A model generated the notes under the pieces. That model had not been told where the DNA came from. It ran no database searches and saw only the letters and a program-made list of their open reading frames with translations. This document shows positions 25,136-33,309 of a DNA stretch of 64,000 bases, piece by piece. The DNA comes from JAJRXR01 sp041402005 (GTDB lineage: Bacteria > Planctomycetota > Phycisphaerae > Phycisphaerales > UBA1924): the NCBI GenBank assembly GCA_041402005.1, contig JAWKTB010000001.1, positions 1 through 64,000 of the forward strand. Reading direction: 5' to 3'. Each line of letters opens with the position of its first letter. The first letter of the stretch is position 1. The translations under genes and the position numbers were made by a program.

Positions 25136-26968
25136 ATGCTCAAGACCGGGATGTCGGGGCGGGGGATCGCTGTCCTCTTCGTTTCTGTGCCGGTGCTGAC
25201 CGGGAGCGTGCTGGTCGCGAGCGGCGCGCGGGGCGGGCCGCCCCCGACGCTGCCCCCAGTGCCCGCGCCCCCCCAGAACCCGATCACCGAGTCCAAGCGC
25301 GTCCTGGGCAAGATCCTCTTCTGGGACGAGCAGCTCTCGAGCGACAACACGGTCGCGTGCGGCACGTGTCATATCCCCAACGCCGCGGGTTCCGACCCGG
25401 TTCTCGCCCTCAACCCCGGTCCCGACGGGCTGCCGGGCTCACCCGACGACATGCGGACGAGCTTCGGCGTCATCCGCTCCGACGAGCTGGACGACTACCA
25501 GCCCGACCCCGTCTTCGCGCTGATGCGTCAGGCGACGTCCCGCTCGGCCCAGCCGGCGATCTTCGCGATGTACGCGCCCGAGCTGTTCTGGGACGGGCGG
25601 GCGGCCAGCCAGTTCGTCGATCCCCAGACGGGCCAAACGCTGATCCCCGTCGGCGGAGCGCTCGAGAGCCAGGTGGTGGCGCCCCCGGTCTCGGACGTGG
25701 AGATGGCGCACGAGCAGCGTGACTGGTCGCAGATCGCGGCCAAGCTGCGCCGGGCCCGCCCCCTGGGGCTCGCCGCCGACGTCCCGCCAGACGTGTCGGG
25801 CATCATCGGGGCGGACACGACGTACCCGGAGCTGTTCGCCGCGGCGTTCGGGGATGACGAGATCACGGGCTCGCGCATCGCCTTCGCGATCGCGACCTAC
25901 GAGCGAACGCTCGTGCCTGACCAGACGCCCTGGGACCTGTTCATGCAGGGCGACGTGGGCGCGATGACGGCGCAGCAGATCCAGGGCTGGAACTTCTTCC
26001 AGGGCTCCCAGTGCAGCATCTGCCACCAGCCCCCGATGTTCACCGACTTCTCGTTCCGCAACATCGGCGTGCGCCCGACCGCCCAGGACATCGGGCGCCA
26101 GGGGGTGACGGGGAACCCCGCGGACCGCGGGCGCTTCAAGGTCCCGACCCTGCGCAACATCGGGCTCAAGCCCTCGTTCATGCACTCGGGCGACTTCCAG
26201 CTTCTCAACACCGTGTTCAACTTCTACCTTGGCCCGGGGGCGCCGGGGAACAACAACCGCGACCCGCTCCTGCCCATCGCGATCCCGCAGGGGCAGCGTG
26301 ACCCGATGACGGATTTCTTGCTCAACGCGTTGACCGACCCGCGCGTCTCGGCGGAGGAGTTCCCGTTCGACCGTCCGACGCTGCACGTCGAGCAGGCGCC
26401 GAACCCGGCGCTGCTGGGCGGGGGCACGCCGGGGCAGGGCGGGTTCACGCCGGCGATCATCGCGAGGGCGCCGCCGAACGTCGGCAATATCGGGTTCAAG
26501 GTCGGCCTGGACCGGGCGCTGGGGGGGACGACGGCGCGACTGATCGCGTCGGAGACCCCGCCGAGCGCGGGCGTCGTGTCCGAGGACCTCGTGCTGGGCG
26601 TCGTGGACGTCGAGGGCTTGGGCGCCGGCGGCGGGCACGCGACGGTGCACTACCCCCTGCCCTTCAACTCGTTCCTCAACGGGCGCACGCTGTACGTGCA
26701 GTGGCTCGTGGACGACCCCTCGGGCCCGGGCGGCGTCGCCCGCTCGCGCGTCGCGCGCCTTGATCTGTTCTGCACGAACGGGTGCCCGCACGACTGCGCC
26801 GCGGACATCGCCGAGCCCTTCGGCACGCTCGACTTCTCCGACGTCACGCGGTTCCTGACCGCGTTCACCTCGGGCGAGCTGGTCGCGGACGTGAGCCCGC
26901 CGGCGTCGGGCTACGACTTCTCCGACGTCGTCGGCTTCCTGACCGCGTTCGGGCAGGGGTGCCCCTAG
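25136..26968 (+). CDS. Di-haem cytochrome c peroxidase-like protein with dockerin-like tail
   Basis: This 610-residue exported protein has a signal peptide (about 1-31) and a CCP/MauG-family region (about 50-430). Two c-type haem sites are seen: CGTCH (Cys75, Cys78, His79) and CSICH (Cys293, Cys296, His297). The segment RFKVPTLRNIGLKPSFMHSG is typical of the family. It should reduce hydrogen peroxide or oxidise a protein or organic substrate. Residues 430-550 are beta-rich. The last 58 residues are the dockerin-like module with closing Cys554 and Cys609. GGAGG precedes ATG 25136; an upstream in-frame GTG is unlikely. A di-haem enzyme on a dockerin-like module is unusual and implies surface display. 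Confidence 0.87.
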   Translation: MLKTGMSGRGIAVLFVSVPVLTGSVLVASGARGGPPPTLPPVPAPPQNPITESKRVLGKILFWDEQLSSDNTVACGTCHIPNAAGSDPVLALNPGPDGLPGSPDDMRTSFGVIRSDELDDYQPDPVFALMRQATSRSAQPAIFAMYAPELFWDGRAASQFVDPQTGQTLIPVGGALESQVVAPPVSDVEMAHEQRDWSQIAAKLRRARPLGLAADVPPDVSGIIGADTTYPELFAAAFGDDEITGSRIAFAIATYERTLVPDQTPWDLFMQGDVGAMTAQQIQGWNFFQGSQCSICHQPPMFTDFSFRNIGVRPTAQDIGRQGVTGNPADRGRFKVPTLRNIGLKPSFMHSGDFQLLNTVFNFYLGPGAPGNNNRDPLLPIAIPQGQRDPMTDFLLNALTDPRVSAEEFPFDRPTLHVEQAPNPALLGGGTPGQGGFTPAIIARAPPNVGNIGFKVGLDRALGGTTARLIASETPPSAGVVSEDLVLGVVDVEGLGAGGGHATVHYPLPFNSFLNGRTLYVQWLVDDPSGPGGVARSRVARLDLFCTNGCPHDCAADIAEPFGTLDFSDVTRFLTAFTSGELVADVSPPASGYDFSDVVGFLTAFGQGCP

Positions 26969-27184
26969 GCGTCAGGATCCTGGTCGTGGTTTCCCGATCG
27001 TCGCATGGTGACGCGCGATGGCGCGGACACTCCCGGCGTGATACGGCGTTTGTCAGTCTTCCCGCGACGGGCGGCGCTGATACGCTCGTCGCCGACTCCC
27101 TCGTGACGTGCTCGGGCTGCGTGCTCGCCCCGGGATGAAAGGGCGGCGGGGGACGGGCCTTCCAATCGTTCCGGAGAACCACGC

Positions 27185-28570
27185 ATGTCGTCGCAAGCCG
27201 TCCTTCGGGGCGTCGTGGCGCTGGGCGCGATCGCTGGCGTCGCCCACGCTCAAGAAATCAAACAGCACACTGAGTCGATGACGCCACGCTCGGTCCGCAC
27301 GTCGCCGGCGGATATGTCGTGGTTCCAGCCGGCGGGGCCCCTCTCGCTCCAGGAACTCGACCTGGACGCCGCGCCGCCCGCGGCGCACAAGGAGGCGCTC
27401 CACGGCAGAGTCGATGACCCGTCGCGGGGGCTTCCCAACTGCTCGGACGGGTCCGGTCTCAACGTCAACGCCGAGTGGGGCACGCTCGGCCCCGGCGTGA
27501 AGATCCTGACCTCGAGCACGGTCGGGTACGGCCCCGGCGTGTGCGGGTACAGCTACTTCGGCTCCCCGATCGGGTTCGTCGAGACGGGCGGCGAGATCAT
27601 CTACCACTTCCGCGTCGACCGCAACCTGGTGGCGCGCGTCGACAACTACGAGGGGATCTTCGTCGGCACCGACCAGGACCACTACCTCCTCAACGGGACG
27701 TTCACCTTCTATTCCAACGACATCAACGCGTGGGGCCTCAACTCGGGCCTCGTTGCCGACGACTGCATCGGCTTCGTCGACGAGGACGGCCCGATGCTCA
27801 CGTACTACGGCGCCCAGGCCGTGCTCCATCCCGGGGTCGACTACTACTTCATCGTCGACAGCTACAACAACGAGAACGGGCCGTTCGATATCGACTTCGT
27901 GCTTACGCCCGCGCCATGCTCGGACGGCTCGGGCCTCAACGTCGACTTTGCCTCCGGCGTTCTGAGCGCCGGGGCGTACGCGGCGATCTCCAGCACCGTC
28001 GGGTATGGGTCGGGCATCTGCGGGTACAGCTACTTCGGGACCCCGTTTCAGTACCTCGAGACCGGCGCCGAGATCATCTACTCGTTCCAGGTCGACGAGC
28101 GCATGACCGCCGCGATCGACAACTACGAGGGGATCTTCGTCGGCACCGACCAGGACCACTACCTCCTCAACGGGACGTACACGTTCAGCTCGGGCGACAT
28201 CTTCGGGCTCGGGATCGGGTCGGGGACCGTCGCGGACGACTGCGTCGGGTTCGTCGACGAGGACGGCCCGTTTCTGGACGCCTTCCACAACCCGACGGTG
28301 CTCGAGCCGGGCATCACGTACTACCTCGTGGTCGACAGTTTCAACGGGCAGAACGGGCCCTTTGACATCGACCTCGACCTCTTCCGCGCGCCGTGCAACG
28401 TCGCGGACATGGGCTATCCCGCGGGCGTCCTGGACTTCTCAGACGTGTTCGCATTCCTGGTCGCGTTCGGCAACCAGTACTCCACGGCGGATCTGGCGAC
28501 GCCCTTCGGCGTGTTCGATTTCTCAGACGTGTTCGCGTTCCTGGTCGCGTTCGGGGGTGGGTGCCTCTAG
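27185..28570 (+). CDS. Secreted protein with a duplicated beta domain and dockerin-like tail
   Basis: This 461-residue protein has a signal peptide (1-22), a linker, then two copies of a domain of about 159 residues starting near residues 81 and 240, each opening with CSDGSGLNV. Both copies share the phrases VGYG.G.CGYSYFG, DNYEGIFVGTDQDHYLLNGT and GFVDEDGP. A 61-bp stretch is identical between copies (27,641-27,701 and 28,118-28,178), so the duplication is recent or kept alike by gene conversion. The tail (403-461) is the dockerin-like module with Cys404 and Cys460, ending GCL rather than GCP. The domain family is unknown to me; the acidic and aromatic content would fit Ca2+ binding. Confidence 0.85.
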   Translation: MSSQAVLRGVVALGAIAGVAHAQEIKQHTESMTPRSVRTSPADMSWFQPAGPLSLQELDLDAAPPAAHKEALHGRVDDPSRGLPNCSDGSGLNVNAEWGTLGPGVKILTSSTVGYGPGVCGYSYFGSPIGFVETGGEIIYHFRVDRNLVARVDNYEGIFVGTDQDHYLLNGTFTFYSNDINAWGLNSGLVADDCIGFVDEDGPMLTYYGAQAVLHPGVDYYFIVDSYNNENGPFDIDFVLTPAPCSDGSGLNVDFASGVLSAGAYAAISSTVGYGSGICGYSYFGTPFQYLETGAEIIYSFQVDERMTAAIDNYEGIFVGTDQDHYLLNGTYTFSSGDIFGLGIGSGTVADDCVGFVDEDGPFLDAFHNPTVLEPGITYYLVVDSFNGQNGPFDIDLDLFRAPCNVADMGYPAGVLDFSDVFAFLVAFGNQYSTADLATPFGVFDFSDVFAFLVAFGGGCL

Positions 28571-28608
28571 GGCGGGATCGACCCGGACGCTCATGGCCAC
28601 TATCCTCC

Positions 28609-28639
28609 CCCTCGCCCGACGCGGGGCGGGAGGTTTTTT
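28609..28639 (+). terminator. Terminator-like hairpin with T6, also carrying an SD
   Basis: A GC stem (CGCCC/GGGCG with flanking pairs) is followed by six T residues at 28,634-28,639. It lies about 40 nt after the preceding dockerin gene and should end its transcript. The 3' arm contains GGGAGG, 7 nt before ATG 28641, so it would also act as the ribosome-binding site of the next gene. Confidence 0.55.
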
Positions 28640-28640
28640 C

Positions 28641-29810
28641 ATGGCCAGTGAGCACAACCGGGTCGAGCTGGACCCGCCGGCGACGACGCAGCCCAAGGAC
28701 GAGCGGGCCGCGCCCCCGGAACGCCCCGAGCAGCTCCGCGCCAACGACGGCGTGGTGCAGGACCAGCTCGCGGCGCTCATCCAGGACGTCGCGGGCGAGG
28801 CGGTCAGCGACTACGACGCCAAGCTCGTGCGCGAGCTGATGACCGCCGGCCTCAAGCTCATCCCCGACGGGCGGGACACGGGCGAGCTCAAGCTGATGGC
28901 CGCCGCGATGAAGGAGATGCGCTACGCCTACCGCGTCTTCGGCGAGTACGCGGGCACGCACAAGGTCACGATCTTCGGTTCGGCGCGCACGCCCGCGGAT
29001 CACCCGGACTACGCCGCGGCGGTCGACTTCTCCAAGATCATGGGCGCCGCGGGATGGATGGTCATCACCGGCGCGGGCGACGGCATCATGAAGGCGGGGC
29101 ACGAGGGGCCCGGGCGCCAGGCGAGCTTCGGCGTCGCCATCCGCCTCCCCTTCGAGACCACCGCCAACGAGGTCATCGCGGGCGACGAGAAGCTCATCCA
29201 CTTCCGGTACTTCTTCACGCGCAAGCTCATGTTCCTGAGCCAGGCCGAGGCGGTCGTCTGTTTCCCGGGCGGCTTCGGCACCATGGACGAATGCTTCGAG
29301 ACGCTCACGCTCGTCCAGACGGGAAAGGCGAGCATCATCCCGATCGTCTTCGTCGAGGGCGAGCCCGAGGAGGGGCACACGACCTCGGGGGGCGACCCCA
29401 AGAAGGCGGTCGCCAACTACTGGGGCGGGTGGGTCGAGTTCATCGAGAGCCAGCTCCTGCGGCGTGGCTGGATCAGCCCGGACGACGAGAACCTCTACTA
29501 CGTCGCAAAGAACCCCAGGGACGCCGCGGACCACGTCCTCAAGTTCTACTCGACCTACCACTCCTCGCGGTATGTCCGCGACGACCTGGTCATCCGCCTG
29601 AAGCGTCCCCTCGACGACAAGAGCCTCGAGACGCTCAACGAGGAGTTCGGCGTGCTGGTCAAGACCGGGCGAATCGTCCAGCGCGGGCCCTACCCCGCCG
29701 AGTCCGACCAGCTGGAACTGCCCCGCATCGCCTTCACGCACACGCGGTACAAGTACGGCATGGTCCGTCGCCTGATCGACCGGATCAACGAGCTGGGCGC
29801 CGGCGAATAG
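28641..29810 (+). CDS. LOG family (TIGR00730-type) protein
   Basis: This 389-residue cytoplasmic protein contains a Rossmann-like LOG domain (about 105-280). The defining motif is PGGFGTMDECFE, with the earlier segments VTIFGSARTPADH and VITGAGDGIMKAGHEG. Members are nucleoside 5'-monophosphate phosphoribohydrolases, which release a base such as a cytokinin or adenine from the nucleotide. This version is longer than classic LOG proteins (about 190-200 residues), with an extra N-terminal helical part and a C-terminal domain of about 110 residues. That long form is common in planctomycetes. The substrate is unknown. It may share a transcript with the lipoprotein gene 4 nt downstream. Confidence 0.85.
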   Translation: MASEHNRVELDPPATTQPKDERAAPPERPEQLRANDGVVQDQLAALIQDVAGEAVSDYDAKLVRELMTAGLKLIPDGRDTGELKLMAAAMKEMRYAYRVFGEYAGTHKVTIFGSARTPADHPDYAAAVDFSKIMGAAGWMVITGAGDGIMKAGHEGPGRQASFGVAIRLPFETTANEVIAGDEKLIHFRYFFTRKLMFLSQAEAVVCFPGGFGTMDECFETLTLVQTGKASIIPIVFVEGEPEEGHTTSGGDPKKAVANYWGGWVEFIESQLLRRGWISPDDENLYYVAKNPRDAADHVLKFYSTYHSSRYVRDDLVIRLKRPLDDKSLETLNEEFGVLVKTGRIVQRGPYPAESDQLELPRIAFTHTRYKYGMVRRLIDRINELGAGE

Positions 29811-29814
29811 GGCA

Positions 29815-30951
29815 ATGCGCGGGCGACGCGCGAGGCGCGACGACGTGACCCAATCCGCACATCCCCTCGGACGACGGGCCCTCGTCGCTATCGCGGCATG
29901 GGTATGCCTGGGCGGCGCGCTCGCGGGGTGCGCCAACCGGCGCGCGGAACCGACGCCGACGAGCGGCGCGGACCAGACCCCGGCGACGACGAACTCCGCG
30001 CCCGAGCCCGCCGCGCTCGGCCCGAGAGGCCTCGAGGTGCAGGTCTGGATCGTGGACGACCTGGGCGGGCAGGTCGCGGGCGTCCTCTCGGAGCTCGAGG
30101 AGCCCGCCTCGACGATCGACGCGGGCGATGCGCGCCGATGGCGCGACTCCGGTCTGCGCGTCGTCGGCGTCTCGCCCGATCAGGTAGACCGGATCCGAGA
30201 TCGTCTGCAGTTGGCGGCGCCGGTGCGGCGCGAGTGGCTCGGGCAGGTGCTCGCCTGGCGCGCCCTGGCGCAGGGGCCCGGGCTGAATCGCGAGCGGATC
30301 GCGACGGCGACCGGCCCGGTCTGGGTGGACGCGGGAAGCCTGCGTCTGATGGCCCGCGCGTGGGCGAGTCCGCGCGTGCGACCGGGGCGGGCGGCGGCCG
30401 CCGACCTGCGCTTGGAGCTCGTGCCGCAGCTTGTCGTCCCCAAGGGCGCGCAGACGCTCAGCGAGATCGAGTCGCGCCTCAGGGGCGAGCTGCCAACTCC
30501 CAGTGAGGACGGGCCCATCCTCGAACGCCTCGCCCTGGCGGTGGGGCTCGATGGCTCCGAGGCGCTCATCATCGTCGGCGAGGCGCCCGACGCCGACTGG
30601 GTCGAGCAGGCGAGGCTTGCCAAGCTCGCTCTCGAGCCCGTGCCCGACGACTCCACGGGTCCCCATGTGACCGACGAGAGCGAGGACGCGACACCTGACT
30701 GGCGGGGGGCGACGCCATCGCCCGGGCGCGTCGCCGACCCGTGGGAGGAGGTCGTGGACGCGGTCGGGCCTGGAGCGCCCGAGGCGCGCACGCTCGGCGA
30801 GTCGATGCTCTCGGGTCGCCTGCCCACCCGGATCGAGGAGGTGGGCGAGGGGCGCGTGCTCAGGCCCAGGCGGCGCGCCCTGATCGTGCTGATCCCGCAC
30901 GCGTCGGGCGCGTACACGATCGTGCCGACGCCCCAGGTCGCGGCGCCATAG
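29815..30951 (+). CDS. Putative lipoprotein of unknown function
   Basis: This 378-residue protein has an Arg-rich N-terminus, a hydrophobic stretch and a lipobox LAGC with Cys39, so it is probably lipid-anchored after export. The mature part is Ala/Glu/Arg-rich with mixed alpha/beta character. No catalytic motif is recognisable. A basic segment and a final beta stretch (ALIVLIPHASGAYTIVP) suggest a small folded domain at the end. ATG 29815 starts 4 nt after the LOG gene, and the exchanger gene begins 12 nt after its stop, so the three form an operon. The N-terminal basic region is long for a lipoprotein signal; a start further in is possible. Confidence 0.68.
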   Translation: MRGRRARRDDVTQSAHPLGRRALVAIAAWVCLGGALAGCANRRAEPTPTSGADQTPATTNSAPEPAALGPRGLEVQVWIVDDLGGQVAGVLSELEEPASTIDAGDARRWRDSGLRVVGVSPDQVDRIRDRLQLAAPVRREWLGQVLAWRALAQGPGLNRERIATATGPVWVDAGSLRLMARAWASPRVRPGRAAAADLRLELVPQLVVPKGAQTLSEIESRLRGELPTPSEDGPILERLALAVGLDGSEALIIVGEAPDADWVEQARLAKLALEPVPDDSTGPHVTDESEDATPDWRGATPSPGRVADPWEEVVDAVGPGAPEARTLGESMLSGRLPTRIEEVGEGRVLRPRRRALIVLIPHASGAYTIVPTPQVAAP

Positions 30952-30963
30952 CCTCACGCCCGA

Positions 30964-31953
30964 GTGAGCGTGCTCATCGCCATCCTCTCCCTCGCCGCCG
31001 GCGTGGCGCTGCTCGTTACCGGCTCGGAGTGGCTCGTCCGGGGCTCGGCGCACATCGCACGCCTCCTCGGGATGCGCCCGTTCGTCATCGGCGTGACCGT
31101 CGTCGCCTTCGGCACCTCGACCCCCGAGCTCTTCGCCTCGATCGCCTTCGCCCTCACCGGGCGCCCAGAGGCGGCGGTCACCAACGTCGTCGGCTCCAAC
31201 ATCGCCAACATCGGGCTCATCCTCGGCTTCACCGCCCTCGTGCGCCCCGTCCCGGTCGATCGCACGATCATCCGGCGCGACCTGCCCGTGATGATCGGGA
31301 TCAGCGCGATCGCGTCGCTCGTCTTCCTCGACTACCGCGTTACACGCCTCGAAGGGGCGCTGCTCGTCGCGGCGATCATGGCGTACGTCTTCATGTGCTA
31401 CCGCTGGGGGTTGGCGGACCCCGAGGCGGTCGAGCACGAGCTGGGACGCGAGCGCGAGCACGGGCTCGACCTCGAGAAAGCCGAGAAACCCGGCCGCGTG
31501 TGGGTGAACATTGCGCTCGTCGTGCTCGGGCTGCTGGGGTTGAGCGCCGGCGGGCGCCTGGTGGTGATGGGGGCGTCGTCGCTCGCGCTGTCGATGGGGG
31601 TCGCGCCCGAGATCGTGAGCCTGACGATGGTGGCGCTGGGGACGTCGCTGCCGGAGCTGGCGGCGTGCCTGGCGGCGGCGCGACGCAACGAGCCCGAGAT
31701 CGCGATGGGCAACGTGCTGGGCTCGAACGTCTTCAACCTGCTGGCGGTGCTCGGGGGCGCCGCCCTGGCCAAGCCCCTGTACGCGCCGAACAACATCTGG
31801 ACCCATCTGATCGTGATGCACGCCCTGGGCCTGGTCGCGGCGGCGCTTCTCGGACCTCGCCGACGCCTGGGGCGCGTGGGGGGCGGGATGCTCTTCACGG
31901 CTTACCTCGCCTACGTGATCCTCGTGTACGCCCTCGAGAAGACCCAGGGATAG
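30964..31953 (+). CDS. Calcium/sodium antiporter (CaCA family)
   Basis: This 329-residue inner-membrane exchanger of the YrbG type has about ten helices in two inverted halves. The two alpha repeats, which form the ion-binding site, are seen as VAFGTSTPELFAS and VALGTSLPELAAC, each followed by a GSN motif (NVVGSNIANIGL and NVLGSNVFNLL). It should export Ca2+ in exchange for Na+ or H+. The central loop (about 155-180) is charged. The start is GTG 30964. It follows the lipoprotein gene by 12 nt. Calcium export could matter for organisms that expose Ca2+-dependent surface proteins, but that link is only inference. Confidence 0.92.
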   Translation: MSVLIAILSLAAGVALLVTGSEWLVRGSAHIARLLGMRPFVIGVTVVAFGTSTPELFASIAFALTGRPEAAVTNVVGSNIANIGLILGFTALVRPVPVDRTIIRRDLPVMIGISAIASLVFLDYRVTRLEGALLVAAIMAYVFMCYRWGLADPEAVEHELGREREHGLDLEKAEKPGRVWVNIALVVLGLLGLSAGGRLVVMGASSLALSMGVAPEIVSLTMVALGTSLPELAACLAAARRNEPEIAMGNVLGSNVFNLLAVLGGAALAKPLYAPNNIWTHLIVMHALGLVAAALLGPRRRLGRVGGGMLFTAYLAYVILVYALEKTQG

Positions 31954-32024
31954 GGCATTCCGGCGCTCGCGGGCAAAGCGGGGCTCCGCCCGGGTCGATG
32001 CTTGGACCGGAGGTCCAGGACGCC

Positions 32025-33305
32025 ATGCTGCGAGTGCGCACGAACCACGCCAAGGCGGGGATGGAGCTGGCGATGCCGGTCTACCACCCGCGTCGTCACG
32101 ACACGCTGCTGCTCAAGGCGGGCGTGCGACTCGAGGACCGCACCATCGCCCGCCTGCGGGAGATGAACCTGCCAGAGCTGTGGATCCGGTATCCGCTGCT
32201 GGAGCAGATCTCCGAGTACGTGAACCCGGCGGTGTTCGCCGAGCGGGCGAGGCTGTCACGCCAGATCGCCGACGCCTTCGACACCTTCGGCGCCTGCGTG
32301 GACGCGGAGCTGGACTTCGTCGAGTTCCGCTCGGCGATGAACGACATGATTTCGCTGCTGGTCGAGCAGCCCCGGACCGCGATCTACCTCTCCGAGATCG
32401 TCGAGTCCGGGCAGCCGATGCTGCGTCACGCGGCGAACGTCGGGTTCATCTCCGTCCTCATGGGCCTCAAGCTCGGCTTTTACCTCGTCAAGGAGCGCTC
32501 CCGCCTGGCGGGAACGCACGCCAAGAGCGTCGCGAACCTGGGCGTCGCGGGCGTCCTGCACGACATCGGGATGCTGCGCCTGGACGAGGAGACCCTGCTC
32601 CGCTGGAACACGACGAGCGACGAGAGCGACCCCGCGTGGCGCGAGCACGTCAAGATCGGGTACAACCTGGTCCGTGGCGAGCTGGAGCCGTCGGCGGCCG
32701 CCGCGGTCCTGCATCACCACCAGCGCTTCGACGGCACGGGCTTCCCCCAGCGCGTGACGTTCAGCGGCGAAGAGGTCCCGATCGAGGGCTCGGACATCCA
32801 CATCTTCGCGCGGATCGTCGCCGCCGCCGACCTGTTCAACCGGACCAAGCACCCGGCCAGCGCGCCCGGCGCCGAGGTGATCGGACGCCCGAGCATCCCC
32901 ACCGTCCGGGCGCTCAAGATGATGCTGACCCCGCCGATGCGTGACTGGGTGGACCCGGTCGTGCTCCGGGGCCTGCTCTCGGTGGTGCCCGCGTACGCAC
33001 CGGGGACGATCGTGCGCCTCAACTCGGGCGTTCGCGCCGTCGTGATTGGCTGGTCGCCCCTCGACCCGTGCCGCCCGGAGATCCACGAGATCGACGACTC
33101 GGACGAGCTCTTGGACCCATCGCTGGGAGGCGAGATCGATCTGCGCGAGTTCCCCGACGAGCACATCGTCGAGGCGGACGGCGAGGACGTCAGCGAGGAC
33201 AACTTCGCCCCGGCCAAGCCGGACGATTTCGACATCGGGGCGATTGCCAGACGGATGATCAACGGCGCCGAGGAGGCCGAGCAGCGCCGACGCCTGGCGA
33301 GTTGA
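32025..33305 (+). CDS. HD-GYP domain phosphodiesterase-like protein
   Basis: This 426-residue cytoplasmic protein has an HD-GYP domain in its middle and second half (about 130-310). The metal-binding HD is in GVLHDIGML, and the signature appears as HHHQRFDGTGFP, so the GYP triplet reads GFP. Such proteins usually hydrolyse cyclic-di-GMP. The C-terminal 100 residues are acidic, with one beta-rich patch (VRLNSGVRAVVIGW) resembling the usual end of planctomycete HD-GYP proteins. ATG 32025 has AGGA 4 nt upstream; ATG 31998 in the same frame is possible. It converges on the HlyD-type gene with only 4 nt between stop codons. The altered signature may affect activity. Confidence 0.83.
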   Translation: MLRVRTNHAKAGMELAMPVYHPRRHDTLLLKAGVRLEDRTIARLREMNLPELWIRYPLLEQISEYVNPAVFAERARLSRQIADAFDTFGACVDAELDFVEFRSAMNDMISLLVEQPRTAIYLSEIVESGQPMLRHAANVGFISVLMGLKLGFYLVKERSRLAGTHAKSVANLGVAGVLHDIGMLRLDEETLLRWNTTSDESDPAWREHVKIGYNLVRGELEPSAAAAVLHHHQRFDGTGFPQRVTFSGEEVPIEGSDIHIFARIVAAADLFNRTKHPASAPGAEVIGRPSIPTVRALKMMLTPPMRDWVDPVVLRGLLSVVPAYAPGTIVRLNSGVRAVVIGWSPLDPCRPEIHEIDDSDELLDPSLGGEIDLREFPDEHIVEADGEDVSEDNFAPAKPDDFDIGAIARRMINGAEEAEQRRRLAS

Positions 33306-33309
33306 GGCG

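Noticed and set aside
29815..30951. A possible cohesin or receptor for the dockerin-like tails
   Set aside because: No cohesin-like beta-strand pattern or dockerin-binding signature is visible here or in any other protein of the window.
30741..32024. A long N-terminal extension of the HD-GYP protein
   Set aside because: It overlaps the lipoprotein and exchanger genes in another frame and is Arg-rich; the family-like sequence begins at about 32,025.
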